A stretch of DNA of 64,000 nt from Phycisphaerales bacterium (GTDB lineage Bacteria > Planctomycetota > Phycisphaerae > Phycisphaerales > UBA1924). The stretch spans positions 1-64,000 of the forward strand of contig JAIEUA010000011.1 of NCBI GenBank assembly GCA_019744815.1. Reading direction: 5' to 3'. The notes below the pieces were generated by a model. The model made no database searches, was not told where the DNA came from, and saw only the letters and a program-made list of their open reading frames with translations. The stretch's first letter is position 1; every line of letters begins with the position of its first letter. Shown in pieces: positions 1 through 10,035 of the stretch. Made by a program: the position numbers and the translations under genes.

Positions 1-18
1 ATCTCCTTCACCTGTCTT

Positions 19-47
19 GACGAGCCCCGAGCGTGAGCGAGCGGGTC
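19..47. repeat. Solo arm of palindromic repeat family B
   Basis: GACGAGCCCCGAGCGTGAGCGAGCGGGTC; 27/29 match to 14161-14189 and 28/29 to the reverse complement of 14210-14238. Confidence 0.75.
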
Positions 48-203
48 TCCCCACTCCTCTCCCCGCCCCGCAGGACGCGGAAGGAGAGGACCGCTTGGCC
101 AAAGGCCAAGCCACATGCCAAGCAACTGACGGGAACGAGACTCACCTCAACACCCCCGCGCTCCAATCCCCCACCACCCCCCGCGCCAACGTACCGTTGG
201 CCC

Positions 204-1229
204 ATGCGATCGACCACCACGATCCCCCTCCTCCTCCTGGCCGCCACGCTCACGGCCTGCACCCCGCTGACCGTCAGCTTCACCCTCTTCGCCAAGGACA
301 AGAAACTCGTTGAGTCCGTCGTCGACGAAGACTCCAACGCCAGTTGGAAAGTCTGTGTCATCGACGTCCAGGGCCTGATCGTCGACGCCCCGCTCCCCGG
401 CCTCCTCGGCCCCGGCGCCAACCCCGTCGACGAGGTCGTCGCGCGCCTCGACCGCGCCCGCACCGACGCCTCCATCCGCGCCGTCGTCCTCCGCATCAAC
501 TCCCCCGGCGGCAGCGTCACCGGAAGCGACGTCCTCTACCGCGAGATCCGCCGCTTCCGCGAGCTTTCCAACAAGCCCGTCGTCGTCTCCATGGCCGAAG
601 TCGCCGCCAGCGGCGGCTACTACATCGCCCTCGCCGCCGACCGCATCCTCGCCAACCCCACCACCATCACCGGCTCCATCGGCGTCATCGTCCCCACCAT
701 CAACTTCTCCGACGGCCTCAGCCGCATCGGCATCGTCGCACGCTCCGTCAAAAGCGGCCCCAACAAGGACATCGCCAACAGCCTCGAACCGATGAAGGAC
801 TCCCACTACCGCGTCCTCCAGGGCCTCGTCGACGAGTACTACGCCGCCTTCCGCCAGCACGTCAAAGACCGCCGCCCCAACCTCGACCTCGCCCGCTTCG
901 ACGAGTCCACCGACGGCCGCATCATGAGCGGTCGCGAAGCCCTCGCCCGCGGCCTCGTCGATCAACTCGGCGGCATCCGCGAAGCCTTCGACGCCGCCAA
1001 AGAGCTCGCCGGCATCCAGGCCGCCAAGATGGTCAAGTTCCGCCTCGAAGGCGCCGCCGTCCCCCGCACCGCCTACGCCGACGCCTCGGTTGACTTGCCC
1101 ACCACCCCCGCCGCCTCCAACCCCGGCACCGAGGTCAACCTCCTCCGCATCGACGCCTCCGGCTTCTTCCCCCACGCCGGCCCGGCCCCGAGCTCGTTCT
1201 ACTACTTGTGGATGGCCAACGAGCCCTGA
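204..1229 (+). CDS. sppA: Signal peptide peptidase SppA-like (S49 family), N-terminal lipoprotein-like signal
   Basis: RINSPGGSVTGSDVLYREI, EVAASGGYYIALAADRILANPTTITGSIGV motifs; MRSTTTIPLLLLAATLTAC lipobox-like start. Confidence 0.85.
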   Translation: MRSTTTIPLLLLAATLTACTPLTVSFTLFAKDKKLVESVVDEDSNASWKVCVIDVQGLIVDAPLPGLLGPGANPVDEVVARLDRARTDASIRAVVLRINSPGGSVTGSDVLYREIRRFRELSNKPVVVSMAEVAASGGYYIALAADRILANPTTITGSIGVIVPTINFSDGLSRIGIVARSVKSGPNKDIANSLEPMKDSHYRVLQGLVDEYYAAFRQHVKDRRPNLDLARFDESTDGRIMSGREALARGLVDQLGGIREAFDAAKELAGIQAAKMVKFRLEGAAVPRTAYADASVDLPTTPAASNPGTEVNLLRIDASGFFPHAGPAPSSFYYLWMANEP

Positions 1230-1237
1230 AAAGAAAA

Positions 1238-1259
1238 CGGCCCCGCAACTGCGGGGCCG
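1238..1259 (-). terminator. Rho-independent terminator of fusA
   Basis: CGGCCCCGCAACTGCGGGGCCG hairpin followed by a T-rich tract on the minus strand. Confidence 0.8.
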
Positions 1260-1285
1260 TGGAAGAGACGTGTAGAGCGGTTGGC

Positions 1286-3412
1286 TTACTTCTTGGCCTT
1301 GCCGCCGCGCTCGGCCTCAAGGACCTGCTCCTGCAGGCTGCGGGGCATCGGGCGGTATTCGAGGAACTCCATCGTGGCGCTGGCGCGGCCCTGGGACATG
1401 CCGCGGAGGCTGGTGGTGTAGCCGAAGAGCTGATCGAGGGGGATCTCGGCGGTGACGAGCTTGACGACGCCGCGGTCATCGGTGTCGATGATCATGCCGC
1501 GACGCGACGAGATGTCGCCGGTGACGTTGCCGAGGTAGTCGTTGGGGACGGTGACGACGACCTTCATGATCGGCTCGAGGAGGACCGGGCCGGCCTTCTC
1601 GGTGGCTTCCATGACGGCGAGGCGACCGGCCTGCTCGAAGGCGACCTGCGACGAGTCGACGGCGTGGCTCGAACCATCGACGATCGTCGCCTTGACGTTG
1701 ATCATCGGGTAGCCGAACTTGACGCCGGTCTTGCAGGTCTGGCGGATGCCGTACTCGACGGAGGGGATGTACTCCTTCGGGATGGCGCCGCCGACGACCT
1801 TGTTCTCGACCGCGATGTTGTCGGTAAAGTCGAGCTCCTCGGCCGCCGCCTGCTCGGCGGTGAAGGGCTCGAGGTTGATCGTGCAGTCACCGAACTGACC
1901 GCGACCACCGGTCTGCTTGACGAACTTGCCGCGGACCCACTCGGCCTTCTTGGTGATGGCCTCGCGGTACGACACCTTCGGCTTGCCGACGGCGACGTTG
2001 ATCTTCATGTCGCGGGTGAGCTTGTTCTTGATGATTTCAAGGTGCAGCTCGCCCATGCCCGCGATGATGGTCTCGCCGGTCTCTTCGTCGTAGTTGGAGC
2101 GGAAGGACGGGTCTTCGCGGCGGATGACGCCCAGGGCCTCGGAGAGCTTGCGCTTGTCCTCGGTGGTCTTGGGCTCGATCGACATGGCGATGACGGGCTC
2201 GGGGAAGAACATGCGCTCGAGCATGATCGGCTCGTCGGCGTCGCACAGGGTGTCACCGGTGTACGACTCCTTGATGCCGACGACGGCGACGATGTTGCCC
2301 GCGGTCACCTCTTCGAGCGGGATGCGGTTCTGAGCGTGCATCTCGAAGATGCGGCTGGCGTTCTCCTTCTTGCCGTTGCCGGGGTTGAGCAGACGCGTGC
2401 CCTTGGTGAGGGTGCCGGAGTAGACGCGGATGTAGGTGAGATCGCCGTGCATGTCGCTGACGACCTTGAAGACCAGGGCGCTGAACGGAGCCTTGGGGTC
2501 GTGCGGACGCGACATCTTGATGTTCTTGTCGCGCGGGTCGGTGCCCTCGACGTCGGGCTTCTCGGTGGGCGAGGGGAGGTAATCGACGACGGCGTCGAGC
2601 AGGCGCTGGATGCCGATGTTGCGGAGGGCCGCGCCGCAGAGGACGGGGTAGACCTTGCGCTCGACGACGCCCTTGCGGACGGCCTTGCGGATCTCGGCCT
2701 CGGTGGGCTCGTGGCCCTCGAGGTACTTGCCCATCAGCTCGTCGTCGAGCTCGGCGGCCTTCTCGAGCAGCTCGTGGCGCCACTTGTCGGCGTAGTCCTT
2801 GAGGTCATCGGGGATGGCCTTCTCGGTGACCTTGTCGCCCTTGTCGCCTTCGAAGTAGTACGCCCGCATCTCGACGAGGTCGATGATGCCCTGGAACTCG
2901 TTGCCGGTGCCGATCGGGCACTGGAGCGGGAGGGCGTTGGCGCCGAGGCGGGTCTTGATGGTCTCGTAGGAGAAATCGAAGGACGCGCCGAGCTTGTCCA
3001 TCTTGTTGACGAAGCACAGACGGGGCACGCGGTAGCGGTCGGCCTGACGCCACACCGTCTCCGACTGAGCCTCGACGCCTTCCTTGCCGTCGAAGACGGC
3101 GACGGCGCCGTCGAGGACGCGGAGCGAGCGCTCGACTTCGATGGTGAAGTCGACGTGGCCGGGGGTGTCGATCAGGTTCAGCTTGTATTCCTTGGCGTTG
3201 CGGGTCCAGGGGCAGGTGGTGGCGGCGGACTGGATGGTGATGCCGCGCTCCTGCTCTTCCTGCAGGAAGTCCATGGTGGCGGTGCCTTCGTGCACCTCGC
3301 CCATCTTGTAGTTCTTGCCGGTGTAGAACAGGATGCGCTCGGAGACGGTCGTTTTACCGGCGTCGATGTGGGCGCAGATACCGAAGTTGCGGATGTGTGA
3401 CAGGTCGGCCAT
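1286..3412 (-). CDS. fusA: Elongation factor G
   Basis: MADLSHIRNFGICAHIDAGKTTVSERILFYTG, GITIQSAATT, NLIDTPGHVDF, FVNKMDK; full length 708 aa. Confidence 0.97.
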   Translation of the reverse strand: MADLSHIRNFGICAHIDAGKTTVSERILFYTGKNYKMGEVHEGTATMDFLQEEQERGITIQSAATTCPWTRNAKEYKLNLIDTPGHVDFTIEVERSLRVLDGAVAVFDGKEGVEAQSETVWRQADRYRVPRLCFVNKMDKLGASFDFSYETIKTRLGANALPLQCPIGTGNEFQGIIDLVEMRAYYFEGDKGDKVTEKAIPDDLKDYADKWRHELLEKAAELDDELMGKYLEGHEPTEAEIRKAVRKGVVERKVYPVLCGAALRNIGIQRLLDAVVDYLPSPTEKPDVEGTDPRDKNIKMSRPHDPKAPFSALVFKVVSDMHGDLTYIRVYSGTLTKGTRLLNPGNGKKENASRIFEMHAQNRIPLEEVTAGNIVAVVGIKESYTGDTLCDADEPIMLERMFFPEPVIAMSIEPKTTEDKRKLSEALGVIRREDPSFRSNYDEETGETIIAGMGELHLEIIKNKLTRDMKINVAVGKPKVSYREAITKKAEWVRGKFVKQTGGRGQFGDCTINLEPFTAEQAAAEELDFTDNIAVENKVVGGAIPKEYIPSVEYGIRQTCKTGVKFGYPMINVKATIVDGSSHAVDSSQVAFEQAGRLAVMEATEKAGPVLLEPIMKVVVTVPNDYLGNVTGDISSRRGMIIDTDDRGVVKLVTAEIPLDQLFGYTTSLRGMSQGRASATMEFLEYRPMPRSLQEQVLEAERGGKAKK

Positions 3413-3755
3413 GGTGTGATTCCTTCTCGATCGCGCCCGTCGCCAGGTCCCATGTCAGGGGCGGCGGCGGGAAGTGGTGGGACGGGTGAATTGGACTCTC
3501 GGGAAACTCCGCGTGCTGGGACCCGCGGGGCGGGTCGAGCCGGGGCGGAGACTAAAGAAGTGGGACGGAGAGGCGGATCGCGGTGGCGGCGGATCGCCGC
3601 GGCACGGTCTTGCGACCGGCGGACATCAGGCTGCGATCTCTTCTTCCTCTTCCATGGTGGATCTCAAACAAGCGGAAAAGTGCGGGGAAAACGATAGCGC
3701 ACGCGGGCGGAAAATCAAGCCTGCGTGGGGGCTCTGTCAGGGAATGGGCGATCGC

Positions 3756-3780
3756 GCGGGGCCTGGAAGGCCCCGCCCCC
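3756..3780. repeat. 25-bp palindromic repeat (family C), copy 1
   Basis: GCGGGGCCTGGAAGGCCCCGCCCCC, identical to 9845-9869. Confidence 0.7.
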
Positions 3781-3788
3781 GCGGGCCT

Positions 3789-5276
3789 TTACGGCAGGTC
3801 GATGGGGGCGTGGAAGAGGCGGCGGAGGGCGAACTCGATCCAGGGCTTGAGGAGCAGGACGAGCACGGAGGCGACGGCGAGGTGCGGGCCGTAGGGAAGC
3901 TGGCGGCGCAGGCCGCCGAAGAGGGCTCCGCCCAGGGCCCAGGCCAGACCCACGAAGGCGGCGAGGAAGAAGGCGATGGTGGCGTCGATCCAGCCGAGGC
4001 AGGCGCCGACGGCGGCCATGAGGTGGACGTCGCCCAGGCCCATGGCCTCCTTGCCGAAGGCGAGGCTGCCGAAGACGCGGACGAACCAGACGACGGCGCC
4101 GCCGACGAGGTAGCCCAGGAGCACGCCGCTGAGGGCGGAGAGCCAGAGCGGGACGTGAGCGGAGGTGGTGAGCGTTTCGAGGCGTGCGTCCCACGTCCAG
4201 CCGGCGGTGCGCCCGACGATCTGGTTCGCGAGCCAGCCGCCGATGAGGGCGAAGACGACGGGGGCGGCGAGGAACGCGAGCTCCTTGATCATTTCGCGGC
4301 GGGCGTGGGGATACTGGATCCACATCTCGGCCTGCTCGTCGGCTGTGGGTGGGGCGTTGTGTGCGGCGTGCGGAGCGTGCGAGAGCGGTTGGGCGGTCGG
4401 TGCGGCGTCACTGGCTGGCGCGGTGGCTGTCTCCGTGCCGCTGTTCGCGCTGATGCCACCGTTCGATGCGGATGGGTCGTTCGCGGGCGCACCGGCCGCG
4501 TCGTCGGACGTTCGCTGCTGCTTTTCCCACTCCTCGTAATCCGCGAAGGAGCGGGTGATGAGCCCGGCGCGGAGGAGGAGGAGCGAGACGGCGAGGCCGA
4601 GCATGCCGCCGATGGGGAAGCCGACCCAGTACCAGGCGTTGGGGCCGGGGGTGGGGATGGTCCAGTTCCAGCCTTCGGCGGCGCGCCAGAGGCGGCCGGT
4701 GGTGTTCTGGATGTACAGGGCGTGGATCGGATGGGCGATCGCCGCGAAGATCGCGGGGACCCAGGCGAGCACGAGCGGGATGGTGAAGGTCTTGGCGTCC
4801 ACCAGCGTCATCGCGACGAGGCAACCGAGGAGGACGAGAGTAACGAGGAACGAGGGCCAGGTCTGGACGAGCGGGATGGTGATGCCGCGGCTGGGGCCGG
4901 CCCATTCGGGGGCGATCTGGCCGATGTTGATGCCGATGAGGCGGGCGTTGGGCTCGACCTGATACCAGAGCACGAAGAAGAGCACGAAGAGCAGGGCGAC
5001 GAAGAGCTCGACCGCGGGGTACTCGATCGAGATCTTGGAGCGGCAGAAGCGGCAGCGACCGCCGAGGAAGAGCCAGCCGAAGATGGGGATGTTCTCGCGC
5101 CAGGTGAGCCGCGTCTCGCACGAGGGGCAGCGGCTGGGGGGCGTGACCACGCTGAGGCCCAGCGGGAGGCGGTAGACGAGCACGTTGATCAGCGAGCCGA
5201 CGCTGGCGCCGATCGCGAAGACCCAGAGCACCTGGGCGATCGTGAAGAGCGAGATCATGAAGTCGGGGTAGGACAT
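3789..5276 (-). CDS. Prepilin peptidase (A24, PilD-like) with a long central insertion
   Basis: GASVGSLINVLVYRLP, CPSCETRLTWRENIPIFGWLFLGGRCRFCRSKIS zinc-ribbon, MGLGDVHLMAAVGACLGW. Confidence 0.9.
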   Translation of the reverse strand: MSYPDFMISLFTIAQVLWVFAIGASVGSLINVLVYRLPLGLSVVTPPSRCPSCETRLTWRENIPIFGWLFLGGRCRFCRSKISIEYPAVELFVALLFVLFFVLWYQVEPNARLIGINIGQIAPEWAGPSRGITIPLVQTWPSFLVTLVLLGCLVAMTLVDAKTFTIPLVLAWVPAIFAAIAHPIHALYIQNTTGRLWRAAEGWNWTIPTPGPNAWYWVGFPIGGMLGLAVSLLLLRAGLITRSFADYEEWEKQQRTSDDAAGAPANDPSASNGGISANSGTETATAPASDAAPTAQPLSHAPHAAHNAPPTADEQAEMWIQYPHARREMIKELAFLAAPVVFALIGGWLANQIVGRTAGWTWDARLETLTTSAHVPLWLSALSGVLLGYLVGGAVVWFVRVFGSLAFGKEAMGLGDVHLMAAVGACLGWIDATIAFFLAAFVGLAWALGGALFGGLRRQLPYGPHLAVASVLVLLLKPWIEFALRRLFHAPIDLP

Positions 5277-5365
5277 GAGTGGGAAGGGGTGAGGGATGAG
5301 GTGTGAGCCGGAATGGCGGAGCTCGGTGTGGGACCTCCAACCTCAGCCCTCCAGCCTCTCCGCTC

Positions 5366-5611
5366 TCACTCATCGTCTGGATCGGCGGAATCCTTCAAGT
5401 CCTTCGAGAGCGATTCGATCCGCTGCTCGGCGGAGGTGAGGATCTCGCGGCAGCGTTTGAGGAGTTTCACGCCCCGCTCGTACTCGGCGAGCGACTTCTC
5501 CAGGCCGACCTCGCCGGACTCGATGGCCTCGATGATGGACTCGACCTCTTCAAGCGAGTGCTCGAAGGAGGGTGCGTCGGCGTCCTTGGAATGGGGGTCT
5601 CGCTTTGCCAC
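5366..5611 (-). CDS. xseB: Exodeoxyribonuclease VII small subunit
   Basis: SFEHSLEEVESIIEAIESGEVGLEKSLAEYERGVKLLKRCREIL; adjacent to xseA. Confidence 0.92.
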   Translation of the reverse strand: MAKRDPHSKDADAPSFEHSLEEVESIIEAIESGEVGLEKSLAEYERGVKLLKRCREILTSAEQRIESLSKDLKDSADPDDE

Positions 5612-5623
5612 GGGCGGAGCGTA

Positions 5624-7117
5624 TCACACGTCCCAGCCGTGGAAGAGGCCGGGTTCGTCGGCGGCTGGCTTGGTGCGTTTGGCAGGCCGAGATGATGGCC
5701 GAGGTGACGGCCGAGGCGCCGGTTGGTCCGACTCCCCCACCACGCTGGCGATGGCGCCGTCGGTGACGTGGGTGGTGAGCGTGTCGCCGCGGGAGACGTC
5801 GCGGGTGGAGCGGATGAGGCGGCCATCGGCGGCCGCGGTGATGGAGAAGCCACGCTCGAGGACGCGCTTGGGCGAGATGGCGGCGAGGTGCTTGTCGAGG
5901 GCGTCAATGCGGGCGCGGTGCTGATCGCGGAGGCGATGGACGGAGCGCTCGAGGCGGTCGGCCGACGCGGTGAGTCGCGCGGGGTCGAGGCGGCTGGTCA
6001 TGGCGCGAGCGAGGCGATCGTCCGCGGCGGCGAGGCGTGCGATCATGCGGGCGTGCACGGCTTGGGGGCGGACGCGCTCGAGGCGGAGCTCGAGCTGGTG
6101 GGCCTTGGTGCGGAGGGTCGCGATCGCGTCGAGGGCGGCGGTCTCGAGCCGCTCGCCGGAGAGCTCGACATCGCGGCGGGCCAGCTCGGCCCCGCGGGCG
6201 AGGGCGGTGGCGAGGCGGCGCTGCGAGGAGTCGAGTTGGCGGAGCAGCTCGCGGACATCGGGCGTGAGGCGCATCGCGGCCTGGGTGGGCGTGGCGCAGC
6301 GTTCGTCGGCGACGAGCTCGGCGATGGTGGTGTCGGTCTCGTGGCCGATGGCGGCGACGAGCGGGACGGTGCAGCGTAAGATGGCGTCGGCGACGCGGCG
6401 CTCGTTGAAGCACCAGAGGTCTTCTTTGCTGCCCCCGCCGCGGGTGAGGAGGATGGCGTCGACGCCGAGGCGAGCGTGGTGCTTGGAGATTCGATCGATG
6501 GCGGCGGCGATCTCGGGCGCGGCGGCGTCGCCCTGCACGGGAACATCGACGACCAGCAGCCCGACCGCGGGGCAGCGGCGCTGGGCGGTGTTGATCACGT
6601 CCTGCAGCGCGGCGGCGGAGCGGCTAGTGATGACGGCGATGCGGCGCGGGAAGCGGGGCAGAGGCTTCTTGCGTTCGATCGCGAAGTAGCCGTCGGCCTT
6701 GAGCGTGGCGCAGAGTTCGCGGAAGGCGCGGTCGAGGGGACCTTCGCCGGCGCGTTCGAGGGAGTCGAGGATGAAGGAGACCTTGCCGCCTTTGCTGTAG
6801 AACTCGATGCGGCCCTTGACGATGACCTGCTCGCCGTCGCGGGGCGGCGGGCTGATCTTGCGGGCGGCGCTGGCGAACATGACGCAGTTGACGACCGCGT
6901 TCTCGTCCTTGAGATCGAAGTACCAGTGGGTGCGGTCGCGGAAGCCGCTGACCTCGCCGATGACGCGGATGGGACCGGGGACGCCTCGGCGGAGAGCGCC
7001 GTCGATCTCGCCTGCGAGCTTGGAGACGGGCCAGGGCGTGGCGGAATCTGGCGTGGGCGCCACCGCTCGCCGCGGTGCGGCCATCTTGTCGGGGTCAAAT
7101 GGAAGCCGCTCGGTCAC
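5624..7117 (-). CDS. xseA: Exodeoxyribonuclease VII large subunit
   Basis: OB-fold N-terminus (GEVSGFRDRTHWYFDLKDENAVVNCVMF), RIAVITSRSAAALQDVINTAQRRCP, LLTRGGGSKEDLWCFNE. Confidence 0.95.
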   Translation of the reverse strand: MTERLPFDPDKMAAPRRAVAPTPDSATPWPVSKLAGEIDGALRRGVPGPIRVIGEVSGFRDRTHWYFDLKDENAVVNCVMFASAARKISPPPRDGEQVIVKGRIEFYSKGGKVSFILDSLERAGEGPLDRAFRELCATLKADGYFAIERKKPLPRFPRRIAVITSRSAAALQDVINTAQRRCPAVGLLVVDVPVQGDAAAPEIAAAIDRISKHHARLGVDAILLTRGGGSKEDLWCFNERRVADAILRCTVPLVAAIGHETDTTIAELVADERCATPTQAAMRLTPDVRELLRQLDSSQRRLATALARGAELARRDVELSGERLETAALDAIATLRTKAHQLELRLERVRPQAVHARMIARLAAADDRLARAMTSRLDPARLTASADRLERSVHRLRDQHRARIDALDKHLAAISPKRVLERGFSITAAADGRLIRSTRDVSRGDTLTTHVTDGAIASVVGESDQPAPRPSPRPSSRPAKRTKPAADEPGLFHGWDV

Positions 7118-7231
7118 CGGGGCGAGTGTACTCGCCGACGATGCCGAGCGCTCCCATGGCCTCCAATCACACCCCCGGCGGAAAGCGGGTCGTTCGCCGT
7201 GCGTCGGGCCGTTCGGATGTGGGTGCGCCCG

Positions 7232-8074
7232 CTATCGGGTCGCGACCTTCGACGCCTTCTCATCGCCACGCTCCTGGTGCTTGGCGGTCACGTTGGTCTT
7301 CGAGGCCTCGGCGCGGGCGAGGCTCTGCTTCACCGCGTCGTGATCGGCGAGCGGCGGCATCGAGACGCGGGCGTTGCCCTTGACCATCTCGCGGCCGATC
7401 GCGGCGAGCTCGCGGTCTTGAGCAGGCTGCTGGTTGCTTCGGACCTGCATCTTCTTACGGAACTTGGGTTCGTCGGTGGGACGGTCGATGGTCATCACCG
7501 GCTTGATGTCGCTGACATCGACTCGGGCCTGGTCGTCGGCGGCGCCGTTGCCGCTGAAGGTGCGGACGCTGTAGGTGTAGCCGCGTTCGCGGAGCCAGGC
7601 TTGGCGGCCTTCTTCGAGTTCGGTCCAGACTTCCTTGTTAGTGGTGCCGTGCTCGCGGAACCAGTCGCGGGTGGCGACGTCGAGGCGATCGAAGGAGACC
7701 TCGCTGGGGTCGATGGCCTGCCAGGGCGAGATGGTCATGGTGTAGCCGCTGCTGAGGCGGACGTGGATCATGGTGTCGTCGTTGTCGTACGCGCCGTACG
7801 CGCTGGGGCCTGGGTTGGTGGCGGCGTTGGTCTCGTCGGGGGCGCGGCCGCCGACTTCGCCGTTGCCGGACCACTCTCGGCCGCCGAAGCCGGGGCGACG
7901 GGTGTCGTCGACGCCGCCGGTGAAGGGGCGGCTGGAGGCGAGGCGTGGGCTGCTGGTGGCGGGGGCGATGAGAGTGGGCGTGGGCGTGAGCTTGCAATCC
8001 GGCAGATACGGCTCGGGGCGCACGGCCAGGCCGCAGGACATGATGAGCGCGGGGACGATGGTGGCAACAAGCAT
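7232..8074 (-). CDS. Hypothetical secreted/lipoprotein-like protein
   Basis: ORF with MLVATIVPALIMSCGLA lipobox-like start. Confidence 0.55.
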   Translation of the reverse strand: MLVATIVPALIMSCGLAVRPEPYLPDCKLTPTPTLIAPATSSPRLASSRPFTGGVDDTRRPGFGGREWSGNGEVGGRAPDETNAATNPGPSAYGAYDNDDTMIHVRLSSGYTMTISPWQAIDPSEVSFDRLDVATRDWFREHGTTNKEVWTELEEGRQAWLRERGYTYSVRTFSGNGAADDQARVDVSDIKPVMTIDRPTDEPKFRKKMQVRSNQQPAQDRELAAIGREMVKGNARVSMPPLADHDAVKQSLARAEASKTNVTAKHQERGDEKASKVATR

Positions 8075-8284
8075 GGTCGAGTCTCCGGATGTGTGGGCGG
8101 GATGAGGCCGAGTGTGAACACGCGTCCGCCGCTCAAACATGCCCGACACTTGAGGGTTCGGCTACGCCGCTTGGGGGAAGGCGCACTGATGTGCCGAATC
8201 CGGCGGCACACACGGCACAGACGGAACTCTCTATGGGACGTGAAGCGTGTTATCAGACACGCGCCGTCGCTCCAATGATCGTGC

Positions 8285-9670
8285 GTGGACCATTTTCGAT
8301 ACCAGAACGGCGAACTGTGTTGCGAGGCGTTGAACGTGTCGGGGCTGGCGGACCGGTTCGGGACGCCGCTGTATGTGTACTCGGCGGCGACGCTGCGCGA
8401 GCACGTGTCGAGGCTGAGCACGGCGTTCGCGCCGCTGGCGCCCAAGGTGTGCTACGCGGTGAAGGCCAACGGCAATCTGCACCTCTTGAAGCTGCTCGCG
8501 TCGCTGGGCTGCGGGATGGATGTGGTGTCGATCGGGGAGTTGGAGCGGGCGTTTGTCGCGGGCGTGCCGCTGGATCGGATCGTGTTCGCGGGCGTGGGCA
8601 AGGGGGAGCACGAGATTCGGGCGGCGTTGTCCTCCGCGCATTCGTCGCTGCAGGGGTGGGCGCATCCGAGCGAAGCGGGCTTTGCGGCGCGTCTTGCCGC
8701 TCGCGGCGCGGTGTCGTGCTTCAACGCCGAGAGCGAGCAGGAGCTGGAGCTGATCGCGAAGGTGGCGGAAGAACTGGGCGTGCCGGCGCGGGCGGCGCTT
8801 CGGATCAACCCGGACGTGGACGCGTACACGCACGCGTACACGACGACGGGGAAGGCGGACAACAAGTTCGGCGTGACAATTGATCGCGCGATCGCGTTGT
8901 TCGATCGCTTCGGGGCGCGGTCACGCACGGGGCCGCATCTGCGGCTTGACGGGCTGCACGTGCACCTGGGCTCGCCGATCTACACGACCAGACCGTATGT
9001 GGATGCGATTCAGAAGCTGCTGGTGCTGGAGGGCGAGTTGCGGGCCCGCGGGCACGAGATCCGGTCGCTGGACATCGGGGGCGGGTTCGCGGCGGACTAC
9101 GAGACCGGGAAGACGCCGGCGTACGACGTGTACGCGGCCGCGATCGTGCCGCTGCTGATGCCGCTGGTGCAACGCGGGGTGAGGATCGTGATGGAGCCGG
9201 GGCGCACGATCGTGGCCAACGCGGGCGTGCTGCTGACGAGGGTGCGCTACACCAAGCACAACGGTGGGAAGCACTTTGTGATCTGCGACGCGGGGATGAA
9301 CGCTCTCATTCGGCCGGCGCTGTACGAGGCGTTCCATTTCATGTGGCCGGCGAAGGTGACGCCGGAGCTGACGCCTCCGGCGCGGCGGAGCGACCTCGAC
9401 ATGCCGGGGCTAAACCCGGTGGACGTGGTGGGACCGATCTGCGAGTCGGGGGATTTTTTGGCCCAGGATCGGAGACTGCCGCGGATCGATCCGGGGGATG
9501 TGATCGGTGTGTTCGGGGCCGGCGCGTACGGGATGTCGATGGCGAGCAATTACAACGATCAGCCGCTGCCGGCGGAGGTGCTGGTGGATGGGGATCGGGC
9601 GATGGTGGTACGGGAGCGGCAAACGATTGCGGATCTGTTGGGAGCGGAGATGGGAACGGCGGGTCGCTGA
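8285..9670 (+). CDS. lysA: Diaminopimelate decarboxylase
   Basis: YAVKANGNLHLLKLLASLGCGMDVVSIGEL (PLP lysine motif), HVHLGSPI, LDIGGGFAADY, GAGAYGMSMASNYN. Confidence 0.95.
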   Translation: MDHFRYQNGELCCEALNVSGLADRFGTPLYVYSAATLREHVSRLSTAFAPLAPKVCYAVKANGNLHLLKLLASLGCGMDVVSIGELERAFVAGVPLDRIVFAGVGKGEHEIRAALSSAHSSLQGWAHPSEAGFAARLAARGAVSCFNAESEQELELIAKVAEELGVPARAALRINPDVDAYTHAYTTTGKADNKFGVTIDRAIALFDRFGARSRTGPHLRLDGLHVHLGSPIYTTRPYVDAIQKLLVLEGELRARGHEIRSLDIGGGFAADYETGKTPAYDVYAAAIVPLLMPLVQRGVRIVMEPGRTIVANAGVLLTRVRYTKHNGGKHFVICDAGMNALIRPALYEAFHFMWPAKVTPELTPPARRSDLDMPGLNPVDVVGPICESGDFLAQDRRLPRIDPGDVIGVFGAGAYGMSMASNYNDQPLPAEVLVDGDRAMVVRERQTIADLLGAEMGTAGR

Positions 9671-9844
9671 CGTTTGAAGAGGGTCGCGAGGGTGCGGGGC
9701 TGTTGGCTCTGAGGGATGCGACCGGCGTCCGGCCGTTCTCCGTGGCTTGGCTCGCGTGTGCATGAGCGCGTCATTCGTGAACGAGTTGGATGCTGATTCG
9801 GCTGGAGTCGACCGGCGGGAGGCCGGTCCTACTGAACTGATTCA

Positions 9845-9869
9845 GCGGGGCCTGGAAGGCCCCGCCCCC
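9845..9869. repeat. 25-bp palindromic repeat (family C), copy 2
   Basis: Exact copy of 3756-3780; preceded by another hairpin GACCGGCGGGAGGCCGGTC. Confidence 0.7.
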
Positions 9870-10035
9870 CACTGCCTTGGAGCCGAATCTCGGCCCCGTG
9901 GAATGCACCAACCGATAAACCAAACAAGCTGGCGTGCGGAGGTCGTGGTGATCGACCGCGCTGGGGCCACGGACTTGATCGGTGCGGGAATCGGTCGCGT
10001 CCGCGGCAACTGGGGCTGAGCCCCGGGGGTTTCGC

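Noticed and set aside
1208-3400. 730-aa plus-strand ORF opposite fusA
   Set aside because: Antisense shadow of a high-GC gene; low-complexity D/V/G/L-rich translation; the real gene is EF-G on the minus strand.
3474-5306. 610-aa plus-strand ORF opposite the prepilin peptidase
   Set aside because: E/D/G-rich shadow ORF; catalytic motifs are on the minus strand.
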